DNA from: an uncultured Pelagibacteraceae bacterium
GTDB taxonomy: Bacteria > Pseudomonadota > Alphaproteobacteria > Pelagibacterales > Pelagibacteraceae
Assembly: GCA_902535625.1 (NCBI GenBank)
Contig: CACAUA010000005.1
Coordinates: 1 to 59,563 of the forward strand
Reading direction: 5' to 3'
Length of the DNA stretch: 59,563 nt
How positions within the stretch are numbered: the first letter of the stretch is position 1; the number at the start of each line of letters is the position of its first letter. Positions 17,524-26,716 of the stretch are shown here, piece after piece. Below the pieces are notes generated by a model. That model ran no database searches. It was given only the letters and a program-made list of their open reading frames with translations, and was not told the origin of the DNA. The position numbers and the translations under genes are program-made.

Positions 17524-18417
17524 TTATTCTCGACCAAAATCAGGTTTGGAAATATCTTGTTTTTGAGAAATTATTTGTTTTCTTACTGCTTTCGAATTGA
17601 TTAATTTTTTTATTATCTTTGAATTTTCTTTCTTACTTATATTCTTCTTAAAATCTTTTAAATTTTTCATAAAAAGATTTATTGCTTCAATCATATTAGT
17701 TTTATTCTCGAAAAATATATCTCTCCACATTATTTCGTTGGATGCAGCAATTCTTGAGAAATCTCTTAATCCACCAGCACTAAATTTAATCAAATTTTTA
17801 TTCTTTTTTTTCTGAAAATCCTGAGCAGTTTTTATTAAATTGTAAGCAATCAAGTGAGGTAGATGGCTAGTGACTGAAAAAATTTTATCGTGATCATCAG
17901 GGTTCATAATAATTATTTTAGATCCTAAAGATTTCCAAAATCTCTCTACTTTTTTTTGTTTTAGAACATTTTTATCTTTTATTATTATGCACCACTTGTT
18001 TTTGAACAAATTAGCATTACCATATTTGGGCCCACTAACTTCGGATCCTGAGATAGGATGACTCATCACCCAATCAAGATTTTTTGATAATTTTTTTTTT
18101 TTTAAAGAAATTAGATTTTTTTTTGTTGAGCCAACGTCAGTTATAATTGAATTATGATTGAGATTTTTATTTAATGACGAAAAAAATTTAGGATATTCAC
18201 TCATAGGAGTGCTTAAAATCACAAGATCAATTTTATTTAAATTTTTATCTAATCTTTTTAAAAATTTAATTTTTTTGTTAAATTTTTTAATAATAGATTC
18301 ATATTTTTTAGATTTTTCAAATACGAAAAAATTTTTAGAAATTTTTTTTTGTATTGAAGCCTTTAATATTGATGAGCCTATCAATCCACAACCAACAATA
18401 AGAATATTATTAAACAT
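17524..18417 (-). CDS. tyrC: Prephenate/arogenate (cyclohexadienyl) dehydrogenase
   Basis: NAD(P)-dependent dehydrogenase of tyrosine synthesis, 297 residues. N-terminal Rossmann motif VGCGLIGSSILKA (about 7-19), then VILSTPMSEYP, DVGSTKK and the active-site region SHPISGSEVSGP. A helical dimerisation domain follows, with SHLPHLIAY and SAGGLRDFSRIA. It overlaps hisC by eight bases; hisC-tyrC divergent from metX-metW is a recurring alphaproteobacterial arrangement. Preference between prephenate and arogenate cannot be told. Its stop is one base from the convergent peptidase stop. Confidence 0.92.
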   Translation of the reverse strand: MFNNILIVGCGLIGSSILKASIQKKISKNFFVFEKSKKYESIIKKFNKKIKFLKRLDKNLNKIDLVILSTPMSEYPKFFSSLNKNLNHNSIITDVGSTKKNLISLKKKKLSKNLDWVMSHPISGSEVSGPKYGNANLFKNKWCIIIKDKNVLKQKKVERFWKSLGSKIIIMNPDDHDKIFSVTSHLPHLIAYNLIKTAQDFQKKKNKNLIKFSAGGLRDFSRIAASNEIMWRDIFFENKTNMIEAINLFMKNLKDFKKNISKKENSKIIKKLINSKAVRKQIISQKQDISKPDFGRE

Positions 18418-19492
18418 TTTTAAAAATAGTATTCATTCTTTTAAGGAATATTTGGTTTTCTTTTGTGTTGCCAATTGTAAGTCTTAAACAATTTTTTATG
18501 CCATATGAATTCATTTCTCTTAGTATAATTCCATATTTCTGTAATTTTTTTAGAGTTGTATCTGCGGTAAATTTTGCTTTTTTGAAATCTAATAAAAAGA
18601 AATTTCCAGATATTTTGTTTGTACCAATATTATATTTTAACATCTCATTTTTAATTTTTTTGCACCATTTAAGATTATGTATTACTGACTTTTTAACAAA
18701 TTTATTGTCTTTAAGTGATTCAACAGCACAAATTTGAGCAAATTTATTTACGTTAAAAGGTGGTTTAATTTTATATAATTCTTTAATTATAGATTTATCA
18801 CCGTATCCCCAGCCTATCCTTAATGAAGCTAGACCATAGATTTTTGAAAATGTTCTTAAAATAAATACATTTTTAGAGTTTTTAAATAACTCAATTCCAG
18901 ATTTGTAATCCTTATTCTTCATATATTCAAAATATGCATCATCAACAACCAATAAAATATTTTTATTTAATCTTCTCCTTAAGTCTAATAGCTCGTTTTT
19001 TGTTAAATAAGTGCCTGTTGGATTATTTGGATTTGCAATAAAAACAATTTTTGTTTTTTTTGATGTCTTTTTAAGAATTTCTTTAACTGAAACTTTAAAA
19101 TTAATTTCTTTAGCTAATTTTACATTTGCTCCAACGATTTTGGAGTAGATCCTATACATGAGGAAACTGTACTGAGGAACAACAACTTCATCATTTTCTC
19201 TAAGGAACAATTGACAAAGCATCTGAATTACTTCATCAGAACCAGAGCCACAAATTATCTTGGATTTGTCACAACCATACTTCTTTGATATTTTTTGTGT
19301 TAACTCCGAAAATTTACTATCTGGATATTTTGATATATCAAATTTAGACTTAACAATTTTTTCGACATTTTTACTGACTCCTAAGGCAGACTCATTTGCG
19401 GATAACTTAATAATTTTTTTATTACCAGCCAATAGGGATTTCCCTGGTTTGTAACTCTGTAATTTTATGTTTTTAAATCTTGGCGCTGTCAT
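18410..19492 (-). CDS. hisC: Histidinol-phosphate aminotransferase
   Basis: Class I/II PLP aminotransferase of 360 residues. Motifs: KLSANESALG, CGSGSDEVIQ, ANPNNPTGTYL, VVDDAYFEYM and the PLP lysine in RTFSKIYGLASLRIGWG; the C-terminal arginine region is GNTKENQIFLK. In alphaproteobacteria the copy next to tyrC often serves both histidine and aromatic amino-acid transamination, which the overlap with tyrC supports here. It faces metX across 180 bases. Confidence 0.93.
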   Translation of the reverse strand: MTAPRFKNIKLQSYKPGKSLLAGNKKIIKLSANESALGVSKNVEKIVKSKFDISKYPDSKFSELTQKISKKYGCDKSKIICGSGSDEVIQMLCQLFLRENDEVVVPQYSFLMYRIYSKIVGANVKLAKEINFKVSVKEILKKTSKKTKIVFIANPNNPTGTYLTKNELLDLRRRLNKNILLVVDDAYFEYMKNKDYKSGIELFKNSKNVFILRTFSKIYGLASLRIGWGYGDKSIIKELYKIKPPFNVNKFAQICAVESLKDNKFVKKSVIHNLKWCKKIKNEMLKYNIGTNKISGNFFLLDFKKAKFTADTTLKKLQKYGIILREMNSYGIKNCLRLTIGNTKENQIFLKRMNTIFKNV

Positions 19493-19554
19493 AGTAAATA
19501 TTCCACTATAAATAGTCTTTTAACTAGATAAAACAATAATTAATTGAGCAATAT

Positions 19555-19583
19555 TTGACATATAAATTCCTTTGAAGTAAAAG
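19555..19583 (+). promoter_or_regulatory. Probable metX promoter
   Basis: A perfect -35 TTGACA (19555-19560) is followed after 17 bases by TAAAAG (19578-19583), a weak -10 matching TATAAT at four positions. Predicted transcription start near 19590, which coincides with the first base of riboswitch stem P1. The agreement between promoter and RNA structure raises confidence. Confidence 0.6.
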
Positions 19584-19587
19584 CTGC

Positions 19588-19646
19588 TTGCGCTGATTTA
19601 TACTGAATTGCGAGCGCTATAAAAAAACCGCTAAAATGTTTTTTTT
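19588..19646 (+). promoter_or_regulatory. SAM-II-like riboswitch with following U-run
   Basis: SAM-sensing leader of metX. Stem P1 is GCGCT (19590-19594) with AGCGC (19613-19617). The loop begins GATTTA and ends ATTGCG, and the downstream pseudoknot strand is GCTAAAA (19630-19636). This order (GCGCT-GATTTA, ATTGC-AGCGC, GCTAAAA) is the SAM-II core; SAM-V shares that core and is common in SAR11, so the subclass is not certain. Eight T follow directly (19639-19646), so a SAM-bound pseudoknot could act as the terminator hairpin. SAM-II elements normally precede metX/metA in alphaproteobacteria, which fits the gene 27 bases downstream. Confidence 0.85.
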
Positions 19647-19672
19647 CTCACAATTCAATCAGTAAAATTATT

Positions 19673-20806
19673 ATGAATAAGAATATTGATACAAAAAAAA
19701 TAATTATATCAAATCCCCTTAAATTGGATTGTGGTAAGGAAATTAATAACTTTCCAATAGCATATGAGACATATGGGGAATTAAACAGTGAAAAAAGTAA
19801 TGCAATATTAGTTTTCCATGCTTTGACTGGAGATCAATATGTTTCTGGAAAAAACCCAATAACTAATAAAGATGGTTGGTGGAGTTATGTTGTTGGAGAA
19901 AATAAGCCAATTGATACAAATAAATTTTTTGTGATTTGTGCAAACGTTATTGGAGGCTGCATGGGATCTTACGGACCTAGCACAATAAATGAGTCCACTG
20001 GTAAACAAATAGGAACTGATTTTCCAATTATAACTATTAACGACATGGTTAACGCTCAATATGAGCTAATTAAATATTTAGAAATTGAAAAACTTTTTGC
20101 TGTAATAGGTGGTTCAATGGGTGGAATGCAAGTACTTCAATTTGTTGCCAATTTTCCAGATAAAGCAAAACTTGCAATACCGATTGCTTGCACATCTAGT
20201 CACTCGGCACAAAACATAGCGTTTAATGAATTAGGAAGACAGGCAATTATGGCTGACAGTAAGTGGGAAAATGGATTTTATAGTAATTACAAATTAAATC
20301 CTGACAAAGGGTTAGCGGTAGCAAGAATGGCAGCACATATTACTTATCTTTCTGAAAAAGGATTGCAGGAAAAATTTGGAAGAAAATTGCAAGATAGGGA
20401 TAGCCTAAGATATGGATTTGAGGCAGATTTTCAAATTGAGAGTTATCTTAGATACCAAGGATCTGTGTTTGTTGATAGATTTGATGCTAATAGTTATTTA
20501 TATATAACTCGTGCAATGGATTATTTTGACTTATCCAAACAGCACAAAGGAAACTTATCTGATGCATTCAAAGAAACTAAAACAAAATTTTTTGTAATAT
20601 CATTTACATCAGATTGGTTGTATCCAACATCGGAGAATAGAGAAATAGTTATAGCACTAAATTCTATTGGTGCAGATGTAGGATTTGTAGAAATAGAATC
20701 TGATAAGGGGCATGACTCATTTTTGCTCGATGTTCCAAGTTTCCTAAAGACACTTGGCGATTATATTAATTCAACCTACAAAGTTATAAATGAAAGAAGA
20801 ATTTAA
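19673..20806 (+). CDS. metX: Homoserine O-acetyltransferase
   Basis: Alpha/beta-hydrolase enzyme activating homoserine for methionine synthesis, 377 residues. Signatures: [17 protein letters not shown], the N-terminal [10 protein letters not shown] region, the nucleophile S148 in [12 protein letters not shown], the acid in FTSDWLYPT and the catalytic His in [10 protein letters not shown]. It may use acetyl- or succinyl-CoA; that cannot be decided by eye. It overlaps metW by 17 bases, the usual alphaproteobacterial pair, and lies behind a SAM-II-like riboswitch, so it should be shut off when SAM is plentiful. Confidence 0.96.
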   Translation: MNKNIDTKKIIISNPLKLDCGKEINNFPIAYETYGELNSEKSNAILVFHALTGDQYVSGKNPITNKDGWWSYVVGENKPIDTNKFFVICANVIGGCMGSYGPSTINESTGKQIGTDFPIITINDMVNAQYELIKYLEIEKLFAVIGGSMGGMQVLQFVANFPDKAKLAIPIACTSSHSAQNIAFNELGRQAIMADSKWENGFYSNYKLNPDKGLAVARMAAHITYLSEKGLQEKFGRKLQDRDSLRYGFEADFQIESYLRYQGSVFVDRFDANSYLYITRAMDYFDLSKQHKGNLSDAFKETKTKFFVISFTSDWLYPTSENREIVIALNSIGADVGFVEIESDKGHDSFLLDVPSFLKTLGDYINSTYKVINERRI

Positions 20807-21386
20807 CATTATATCTAATTTGATAGAGGAAAATACTAGAGTTCTAGATGTCGGTTGTGGCAATGGAGACTTGATGAAATTTTTACAAGAAAACAAAACT
20901 AAAGATATTCGTGGACTAGAAATCTCTAAAGAAAAAGTTCAAAATTGTTTATCAAAAGGATTAACTGTAATTGAGGGGAATGCTGAAAGCGATTTAAAAC
21001 AATTTCCTAAATCGTCTTTTGATTACGTAATTTTAAGCCAAACTTTACAAGCTTTTCTTAACCCTGAATTAGTAATTAATGAATTACTAAAAGTAGGAAA
21101 AAAAGTGATTGTTACTATACCTAATTTTGGTTACTGGAGAGTTAGACTACAATTATTGTTTAAAGGCACAATGCCTGTAACAGAAAATTTACCTCATGAA
21201 TGGTACAATACACCAAATTTACATATGTGCACAATTAAAGATTTTTATAATTTTTGCAGTAGTAAGAATATTAAAATATTTAAGTCTATCGCTTTAAAAA
21301 AAAGTCGAATTTCAGAAATAAATAAATCAAATTTAAATTATAAAAATCTTGACTCTCATTTGGGTATATTTTTAATAGAAAGTTAA
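20790..21386 (+). CDS. metW: Methionine biosynthesis protein MetW
   Basis: SAM-dependent-methyltransferase-fold protein of 198 residues that in other bacteria partners MetX and is needed for its activity. Motif I is [15 protein letters not shown], followed by [32 protein letters not shown] and the MetW-typical [17 protein letters not shown] with [16 protein letters not shown]. The 17-base overlap with metX points to stoichiometric co-translation. gloB follows immediately. Confidence 0.95.
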   Translation: MKEEFNIISNLIEENTRVLDVGCGNGDLMKFLQENKTKDIRGLEISKEKVQNCLSKGLTVIEGNAESDLKQFPKSSFDYVILSQTLQAFLNPELVINELLKVGKKVIVTIPNFGYWRVRLQLLFKGTMPVTENLPHEWYNTPNLHMCTIKDFYNFCSSKNIKIFKSIALKKSRISEINKSNLNYKNLDSHLGIFLIES

Positions 21387-22106
21387 ATGAAAGTAGAAAT
21401 TATTAAGTGTCTGGAAGATAATTTTTCTTACATTTTAATTAATGAAGCTAATAGAAATTGTTGTGTTGTTGATCCTGGTGAAGCAGATCCAATTATAAAT
21501 TATTTACAGAAAAATAAATTAAATTTAAAATATATATTAAATACACATCATCATCATGACCATGTTGGCGGGAATGAAGAATTAAAAAAAAAATTTAATG
21601 CAGAAGTAATAGGTTATATTGGAGATAAAAATAGAATACCTCAAATTGATATTTGCTTAAGTGATGGTGATATTTGGAAGAAGGATATTTTTGAAGCAAA
21701 AATATATCATGTCCCTGGCCATACAATAGGTCATATCTGTTTTCATTTTTTTAAAAATAAGTTAATTTTTACAGGAGATACTTTATTCTCTATGGGATGT
21801 GGAAGAATTTTTGAAGGGAGTTATGAGCAAATGTACAACTCACTACAAGTTTTAAAAAATTTAGATAAAGATACAAAAATTTATTGTGGACATGAATATA
21901 CTTTAAAGAATTCTGAATTTTGTTTATCACAAGATTCCAATAACAATGAATTACTAAACAAAATTAGAGAAATTAAAGAAAAAATTAAACAAGGTAAAAC
22001 TAGTATGCCATCAACGATTGGTGAGGAACTTAATTGTAACATTTTTCTTAAGTCAAACGATCTAGAAAATTTCAAAAAATTGAGGGATTTAAAGGATAAT
22101 TTCTAA
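21387..22106 (+). CDS. gloB: Hydroxyacylglutathione hydrolase (glyoxalase II)
   Basis: Metallo-beta-lactamase-fold thioesterase that hydrolyses S-lactoylglutathione to lactate and glutathione in methylglyoxal detoxification. Metal ligands: THHHHDHVGG (about 52-61), GHTIGHICF, GDTLFSMGCGR and YCGHEYT, together with a C-terminal helical part. Length 239 is typical. It begins on the base after the metW stop, so it is probably the last gene of the metX transcript before a new promoter for rplU. Confidence 0.94.
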   Translation: MKVEIIKCLEDNFSYILINEANRNCCVVDPGEADPIINYLQKNKLNLKYILNTHHHHDHVGGNEELKKKFNAEVIGYIGDKNRIPQIDICLSDGDIWKKDIFEAKIYHVPGHTIGHICFHFFKNKLIFTGDTLFSMGCGRIFEGSYEQMYNSLQVLKNLDKDTKIYCGHEYTLKNSEFCLSQDSNNNELLNKIREIKEKIKQGKTSMPSTIGEELNCNIFLKSNDLENFKKLRDLKDNF

Positions 22107-22116
22107 GTTATTAACC

Positions 22117-22144
22117 TTGACTATGATGCAACCCAGACTATATT
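22117..22144 (+). promoter_or_regulatory. Probable rplU promoter
   Basis: TTGACT (22117-22122), a 16-base spacer and TATATT (22139-22144) form a good sigma-70-like promoter in the 64-base gap between gloB and rplU. The hexamer GACTAT occurs three times in this gap (from 22119, 22136 and 22148), overlapping both boxes, which could be chance or an operator. Confidence 0.55.
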
Positions 22145-22170
22145 GCTGACTATAAAAATTAGGGCTAACT

Positions 22171-22572
22171 ATGTCATTCGCGGTAATTCAAACAGGTGGT
22201 AAACAGTATAAAGTGAAAGCTGGAGAGATTCTCAAAGTTGAAAAGCTCGAAGATTCAAAAGAAAATTCAAAAATAGAGTTTAATGAAATACTAGCTTACG
22301 GAGATGATAAAAATTTAGAGTTAGGAGAGCCGACAATTAGTGGAGCTAAAGTTGAAGCTGAATTAATAAAAAATGGAAAAAATAGAACAGTTCTTATTTT
22401 TAAAAAAAGGAGAAGGCAAAATTCGAGAAGAAAAAATGGTCATAGACAAAAATTTACAATGGTAAGAATAAGTAAAATCTATTCAAAAGATGGTAAAGTT
22501 ATTTCTGAAGCAGAAAAAAGAAAAGAAATACCATCAAAAAAAACAGTTGAAACTAAGGAAGCAGCTAAATAA
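22171..22572 (+). CDS. rplU: 50S ribosomal protein L21
   Basis: Large-subunit protein binding 23S rRNA, 133 residues. Diagnostic N-terminus FAVIQTGGKQYKVKAGE and the C-terminal FKKRRRQNSRRKNGHRQ with FTMVRI. A lysine/glutamate-rich tail of about 25 residues extends past the usual end, common in alphaproteobacteria. rpmA follows ten bases later, the universal rplU-rpmA pair. Confidence 0.97.
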   Translation: MSFAVIQTGGKQYKVKAGEILKVEKLEDSKENSKIEFNEILAYGDDKNLELGEPTISGAKVEAELIKNGKNRTVLIFKKRRRQNSRRKNGHRQKFTMVRISKIYSKDGKVISEAEKRKEIPSKKTVETKEAAK

Positions 22573-22582
22573 AAAGTAATTT

Positions 22583-22837
22583 ATGGCAACGAAAAAAGCA
22601 GGTGGATCGTCAAGAAACGGAAGAGATAGTGCAGGTCGTAGACTTGGCGTGAAAAAATATGGTGGCGAGATGGTTGTGCCTGGCAACATAATTGTAAGAC
22701 AAAGGGGAACTAAAATATTTCCTGGTGAAAATGTTGGCATGGGTAAAGACCATTCGATATTTTCAGTTGTTAAAGGTAAAGTAGAGTTTAAAAAATCAAA
22801 ATCTGATAGAACTTACGTTTCTGTAAAGCCCAATTAA
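22583..22837 (+). CDS. rpmA: 50S ribosomal protein L27
   Basis: Peptidyl-transferase-centre protein of 84 residues. It starts [20 protein letters not shown] and continues GVKKYGGE and [15 protein letters not shown], as in typical L27. There is no cleavable N-terminal extension of the Firmicutes type. The gene is followed by obgE after 27 bases. Confidence 0.97.
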   Translation: MATKKAGGSSRNGRDSAGRRLGVKKYGGEMVVPGNIIVRQRGTKIFPGENVGMGKDHSIFSVVKGKVEFKKSKSDRTYVSVKPN

Positions 22838-22864
22838 TAGATACAACACTCACATAGTTGTTAT

Positions 22865-23848
22865 ATGAAATTTCTAGATCAAGTTAAGATATATGTAAAA
22901 GCTGGCAACGGAGGGTCAGGATCTCCAAGTTTTCGTAGGGAAAAATTTGTAGAGTTTGGTGGCCCTGATGGCGGCGATGGAGGGAAAGGAGGATCTGTAA
23001 TTCTTGTTAGTGAAAGAAATCTTAATACTTTGATTGATTACAGGTATCAACAACACTTCAAAGCTGAAAGAGGAAAGGATGGCAGCGGAAAAAACAAAAC
23101 TGGGAAAGGTGGTGAAGATTTATATTTAAAAGTACCTTTAGGAACACAAGTATTTGAAGAAGATAATAAAACACTTATTTATGATTTTAAAAGTCAGAAA
23201 GAGGAATTTTTAGTAGCAAGCGGAGGTAAAGGAGGATTTGGAAATACAAGATTTAAGTCCTCAACCAATAGAGCCCCAAAGAAATTTACAAAGGGGGGTC
23301 AAGGAGAGGAATTTTGGATTTGGCTTCAACTAAAAACAATTGCTGATATCGGTATCATAGGATTGCCCAATGCTGGGAAATCCAGCCTGCTTGCATCAAT
23401 GACGAGTGCAAATCCAAAAATAGCAAACTATAAATTTACTACAATTAATCCAAATCTTGGTGTTGCTAGTTATGATGATAAAGAAGTTACTTTAGCAGAT
23501 ATACCAGGTTTAATTGAGGGTGCTCATACTGGAACTGGTCTTGGAATTAAGTTTTTAAAACATATAGAAAGGTGCAAAACTTTGCTGCATTTAATAGATA
23601 TAACTGAAGATGATTTATTTATTTCTTACAATCAAGTCAGAAAAGAATTATCAAAATACAGTAAAGATTTAGTTAAAAAAAAAGAAATAGTAGTTTTAAA
23701 TAAAACTGACTTAATTGATGAAGAGGAAAAAAAAGAGAAGATAAAAAAACTCAAGAATAAATTAAAAAAAAATATCTTTTTAATGTCAACAATGGATAAA
23801 AAATCAGTATCGGATATAAAGTCAAAGTTGGTAAACTATGTATCTTAA
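22865..23848 (+). CDS. obgE: GTPase Obg/CgtA
   Basis: Essential ribosome-assembly and stress GTPase, 327 residues. Glycine-rich Obg domain (about 1-158) with FVEFGGPDGGDGGKGG and KGGFGN, then the G domain: G1 GLPNAGKSSLL, G2 region YKFTTINPNLG, G3 DIPGLIEGAH and G4 NKTDL. The C-terminal OCT domain of some homologues is absent, as usual in alphaproteobacteria. It overlaps proB by 11 bases. Confidence 0.96.
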   Translation: MKFLDQVKIYVKAGNGGSGSPSFRREKFVEFGGPDGGDGGKGGSVILVSERNLNTLIDYRYQQHFKAERGKDGSGKNKTGKGGEDLYLKVPLGTQVFEEDNKTLIYDFKSQKEEFLVASGGKGGFGNTRFKSSTNRAPKKFTKGGQGEEFWIWLQLKTIADIGIIGLPNAGKSSLLASMTSANPKIANYKFTTINPNLGVASYDDKEVTLADIPGLIEGAHTGTGLGIKFLKHIERCKTLLHLIDITEDDLFISYNQVRKELSKYSKDLVKKKEIVVLNKTDLIDEEEKKEKIKKLKNKLKKNIFLMSTMDKKSVSDIKSKLVNYVS

Positions 23849-24944
23849 GGACTCCAAAACTGTAGTAATAAAAATAGGTTCATCTTTATTAATAAATGAC
23901 AATAAAATTATTAGAGAAAAATGGCTTTTGGAATTTGCTAAAGACATTAAAGAGTTACAAAAACTTAAAAAGAACGTTGTTATAGTGAGTTCTGGAGCAA
24001 TTGCTTTAGGGTGTAAAAAATTACAATTAAATAAAAAAACTTTAAAGCTTGATAAAAGTCAAGCTGTTGCATCAATTGGACAAATAGAATTAATGAATCT
24101 TTTTAAAAAGACATTTAGCTCAAATAAAATAAATATTTCTCAAATTCTAATTACTTTAGAAGATACTGAACAAAGAAGAAGAGCTATAAATGCTAAAAGA
24201 ACTTTCGAAAACTTATTTGAGCTTAATTTTGTACCTGTTGTTAATGAAAATGATAGTATTGCAACTTCTGAAATTAAATACGGAGATAATGACAGATTAG
24301 CATCAAGAGTTGCACAAATATCAGGTGCAGATTGCTTAATATTATTGTCTGATGTTGATGGATTGTATTCTAAAAACCCAAAAATTCATAAAAATGCTAA
24401 ATTGATTAAAGAAATAAAAAATATTGATTCTAAAATTGAAAATTTTTCAAGTAAAAGCACAAGTGAGTATGGTACTGGTGGAATGAAAACGAAAATTGAT
24501 GCTGCAAAAGTATGTCAAGTCTCGGGTTGCTATATGGCTATTGCAAATGGTTTAATTAAAAGACCAATTAAAAATATACTGGAACATAATTCTGGGACAT
24601 GGTTTTTGCCAAAAGTATCTAAATTAGATGCAAGAAAAAAATGGATAATTAGCTCTATATCTCCAAAAGGAGAAATTATTATAGATGATGGTGCTTTAAA
24701 TGCTTTAAAAAACGGAAAAAGTTTATTAGCTGCAGGTATTAGAAAAGTTTCAGGAAAATTTGTTAAAGGTGATCATGTTAGAATTTTAGATAAAAATAAC
24801 AAAGAATTTGCTAGAGGGTTGAGCAGTTTTACATCTGATGAGATATCCAAAATAAAAGGAGAACATTCTAACAAAATTAGTAATCTTTTAGGCTATGTTA
24901 CAAAGTCTGAAGTTATACATAAAGATGATATGGTTAAAATTTAA
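23838..24944 (+). CDS. proB: Glutamate 5-kinase
   Basis: First enzyme of proline synthesis: ATP-dependent phosphorylation of glutamate. It has an amino-acid-kinase domain (about 1-255: VVIKIGSSLLI, VSSGAIALG, VNENDSIATSEIKYGDND, LLSDVDGLYSKNP, GTGGMKTKIDAAK) and a C-terminal PUA domain (about 275-365, with GAGIR-like AAGIRKVSG). Length 368 is standard. It shares one base with the proA start and overlaps obgE, a conserved alphaproteobacterial order. Confidence 0.97.
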   Translation: MYLKDSKTVVIKIGSSLLINDNKIIREKWLLEFAKDIKELQKLKKNVVIVSSGAIALGCKKLQLNKKTLKLDKSQAVASIGQIELMNLFKKTFSSNKINISQILITLEDTEQRRRAINAKRTFENLFELNFVPVVNENDSIATSEIKYGDNDRLASRVAQISGADCLILLSDVDGLYSKNPKIHKNAKLIKEIKNIDSKIENFSSKSTSEYGTGGMKTKIDAAKVCQVSGCYMAIANGLIKRPIKNILEHNSGTWFLPKVSKLDARKKWIISSISPKGEIIIDDGALNALKNGKSLLAAGIRKVSGKFVKGDHVRILDKNNKEFARGLSSFTSDEISKIKGEHSNKISNLLGYVTKSEVIHKDDMVKI

Positions 24945-26191
24945 TGAGTAAACTACTTAAAAAAATTGGATTAAATTCTAGAAAAGCTTTGAATTCAAGT
25001 ATTGGTCCAAAAAAAAAGAATAAAGTTTTAAAAGATTTTGTAAAATTAATTAAGATTAATAAGAATAAAATTATTAGTGAAAATAAGAAAGATATTTATT
25101 ATGCAAGAGGAAAAAAATTAAAAGAAAACTTAATTCAAAGACTCGCTCTTAATAATAATAAATTAAAAAGTATAATTGACTCTGTTAAAACTATTACTTC
25201 TCTTAAAGATCCAGTTAATCAAGTAACTTCCAAATGGAAAAGGCCAAATGGACTTGAAATCAGAAGAGTTACAATACCAATAGGAGTTATAGGTGTAATA
25301 TTTGAGAGTAGACCCAATGTTACTTCGGATGTATCAGCACTATGTTTTAAATCTGGAAATGCTGTTATATTAAGAGGTGGTTCCGAAGCCTACAATAGTA
25401 ATAAAATTTTAGTAAATTTATTTAGGAAAGCTCTAAAAAAAAATAAAGTAAACGAAAATTACGTCCAGTTTATAAACAGTAAAAGCAGAAAAATCGTAGA
25501 TTATTTATTATCAAAAATGGAAAACTCCATTGATGTTGTAATACCGCGAGGTGGAAAAAATTTAGTGAAAAAAGTTAAACAACTTTCAAAGGTGCCAGTT
25601 ATTGGTCATTTGGAAGGAATTTGTCATACATATATTGATAAAGAGGCAGAAGATAATATGGCAAACAAAATAGTAGTAAATGCAAAGTTGAGAAATACTA
25701 GTATATGTGGTGCAACCGAAACTCTCTTAATACATAAGAATAAATCAAAATCAGTAAATTTAATTTTAAATTCACTAGCTGAAAGTGGTTGTAAAATTTT
25801 AGCTGATAGAAAAATAAGTAAATTATTTAAAGGCAAAACATATCCTGCAAATAATAATACTTGGTCAAAAGAACATCTGTCACCGATTATTTCGGTTAAA
25901 TTAGTGAATGATGTCAAAGAAGCAGTTGCTCATATCAACAAATATGGAACTATGCATACTGATGCAATAGTAACCAAAAACAAAAATGCAGCAAAATTCT
26001 TTATTAAGAATGTAAAAAGCTCTATTGCTATTCAAAATTCATCAACACAATTTGCTGACGGAGGAGAATTTGGTTTTGGTGGAGAGGTTGGAATTTCAAC
26101 AAACACCTTACCACCAAGAGGTCCTGTCGGTCTAAATCAGTTAGTAAGTTATAAATATGAAGTTTATGGTTCAGGACAAATTAGAAAATAA
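24944..26191 (+). CDS. proA: Gamma-glutamyl phosphate reductase
   Basis: NADPH-dependent reductase making glutamate semialdehyde for proline, 415 residues. Aldehyde-dehydrogenase fold with GVIGVIFESRPNV, ILRGGSEAYNSN, PVIGHLEGICHTYID and the catalytic Cys in NTSICGATETLL; the end has FGFGGEVGIST and LPPRGPVGLNQL. It is coupled to proB by a one-base overlap and runs 26 to 35 bases into nadD, depending on the nadD start. Confidence 0.97.
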   Translation: MSKLLKKIGLNSRKALNSSIGPKKKNKVLKDFVKLIKINKNKIISENKKDIYYARGKKLKENLIQRLALNNNKLKSIIDSVKTITSLKDPVNQVTSKWKRPNGLEIRRVTIPIGVIGVIFESRPNVTSDVSALCFKSGNAVILRGGSEAYNSNKILVNLFRKALKKNKVNENYVQFINSKSRKIVDYLLSKMENSIDVVIPRGGKNLVKKVKQLSKVPVIGHLEGICHTYIDKEAEDNMANKIVVNAKLRNTSICGATETLLIHKNKSKSVNLILNSLAESGCKILADRKISKLFKGKTYPANNNTWSKEHLSPIISVKLVNDVKEAVAHINKYGTMHTDAIVTKNKNAAKFFIKNVKSSIAIQNSSTQFADGGEFGFGGEVGISTNTLPPRGPVGLNQLVSYKYEVYGSGQIRK

Positions 26192-26699
26192 AAAGATTGG
26201 TATACTCGGTGGATCGTTTGATCCAGCGCATGTTGGTCATGTAAGAATTTCTAAATTAGCAAAAAAAAATTATAATTTGACCCAAGTTATATGGGCTATA
26301 ACAAAACAAAATCCATTTAAAAAAAATAATCCAAATGATCTATATAAAAGAACAGCCTATGCAAAAAAAATTAATAAAAATAATAAATTTATAAAAGTTA
26401 AATGTTTTGAAGAAATAATAAAATCTAATCGTACAGTAGATTTAATTAAATATTTAAAAAAAAAATTTAAACATTCAGAAATATTTTTTTTAATGGGGGC
26501 AGATAACCTGATAAATTTTCATAAATGGAAAGGGTACAATTCAATAACTAAAATGTGCAAAATATTGGTATTTGATCGAAATGGATACAAATCAAAGGCT
26601 TTTAGATCTAAATCATTTAAGAAATATAATAAAAAAGCAGTTGAATTTATAAAGTTTAATAAAGTCAATATTTCATCTTCTCAATTAAGAAAAATTTGA
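26157..26699 (+). CDS. nadD: Nicotinate-nucleotide adenylyltransferase
   Basis: Makes nicotinic acid adenine dinucleotide in NAD synthesis. Nucleotidyltransferase motifs GILGGSFDPAHVGHV (with HxGH) and ISSSQLR at the C-terminus; FFLMGADNLINFHKW lies in the middle. About 177-180 residues. Two in-frame ATGs, 26157 and 26166, are both possible and both lie inside proA; the conserved core starts about 15 residues in, so the second is at least as likely. Next comes rsfS, 17 bases on. Confidence 0.93.
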   Translation: MKFMVQDKLENKKIGILGGSFDPAHVGHVRISKLAKKNYNLTQVIWAITKQNPFKKNNPNDLYKRTAYAKKINKNNKFIKVKCFEEIIKSNRTVDLIKYLKKKFKHSEIFFLMGADNLINFHKWKGYNSITKMCKILVFDRNGYKSKAFRSKSFKKYNKKAVEFIKFNKVNISSSQLRKI

Positions 26700-26716
26700 T
26701 ACTCTTTCTTTAATTA

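Noticed and set aside
22838..22864. ACAAC/GTTGT hairpin between rpmA and obgE as a terminator
   Set aside because: Five base pairs with a nine-base loop and no T-run; obgE is normally co-transcribed with rplU-rpmA.
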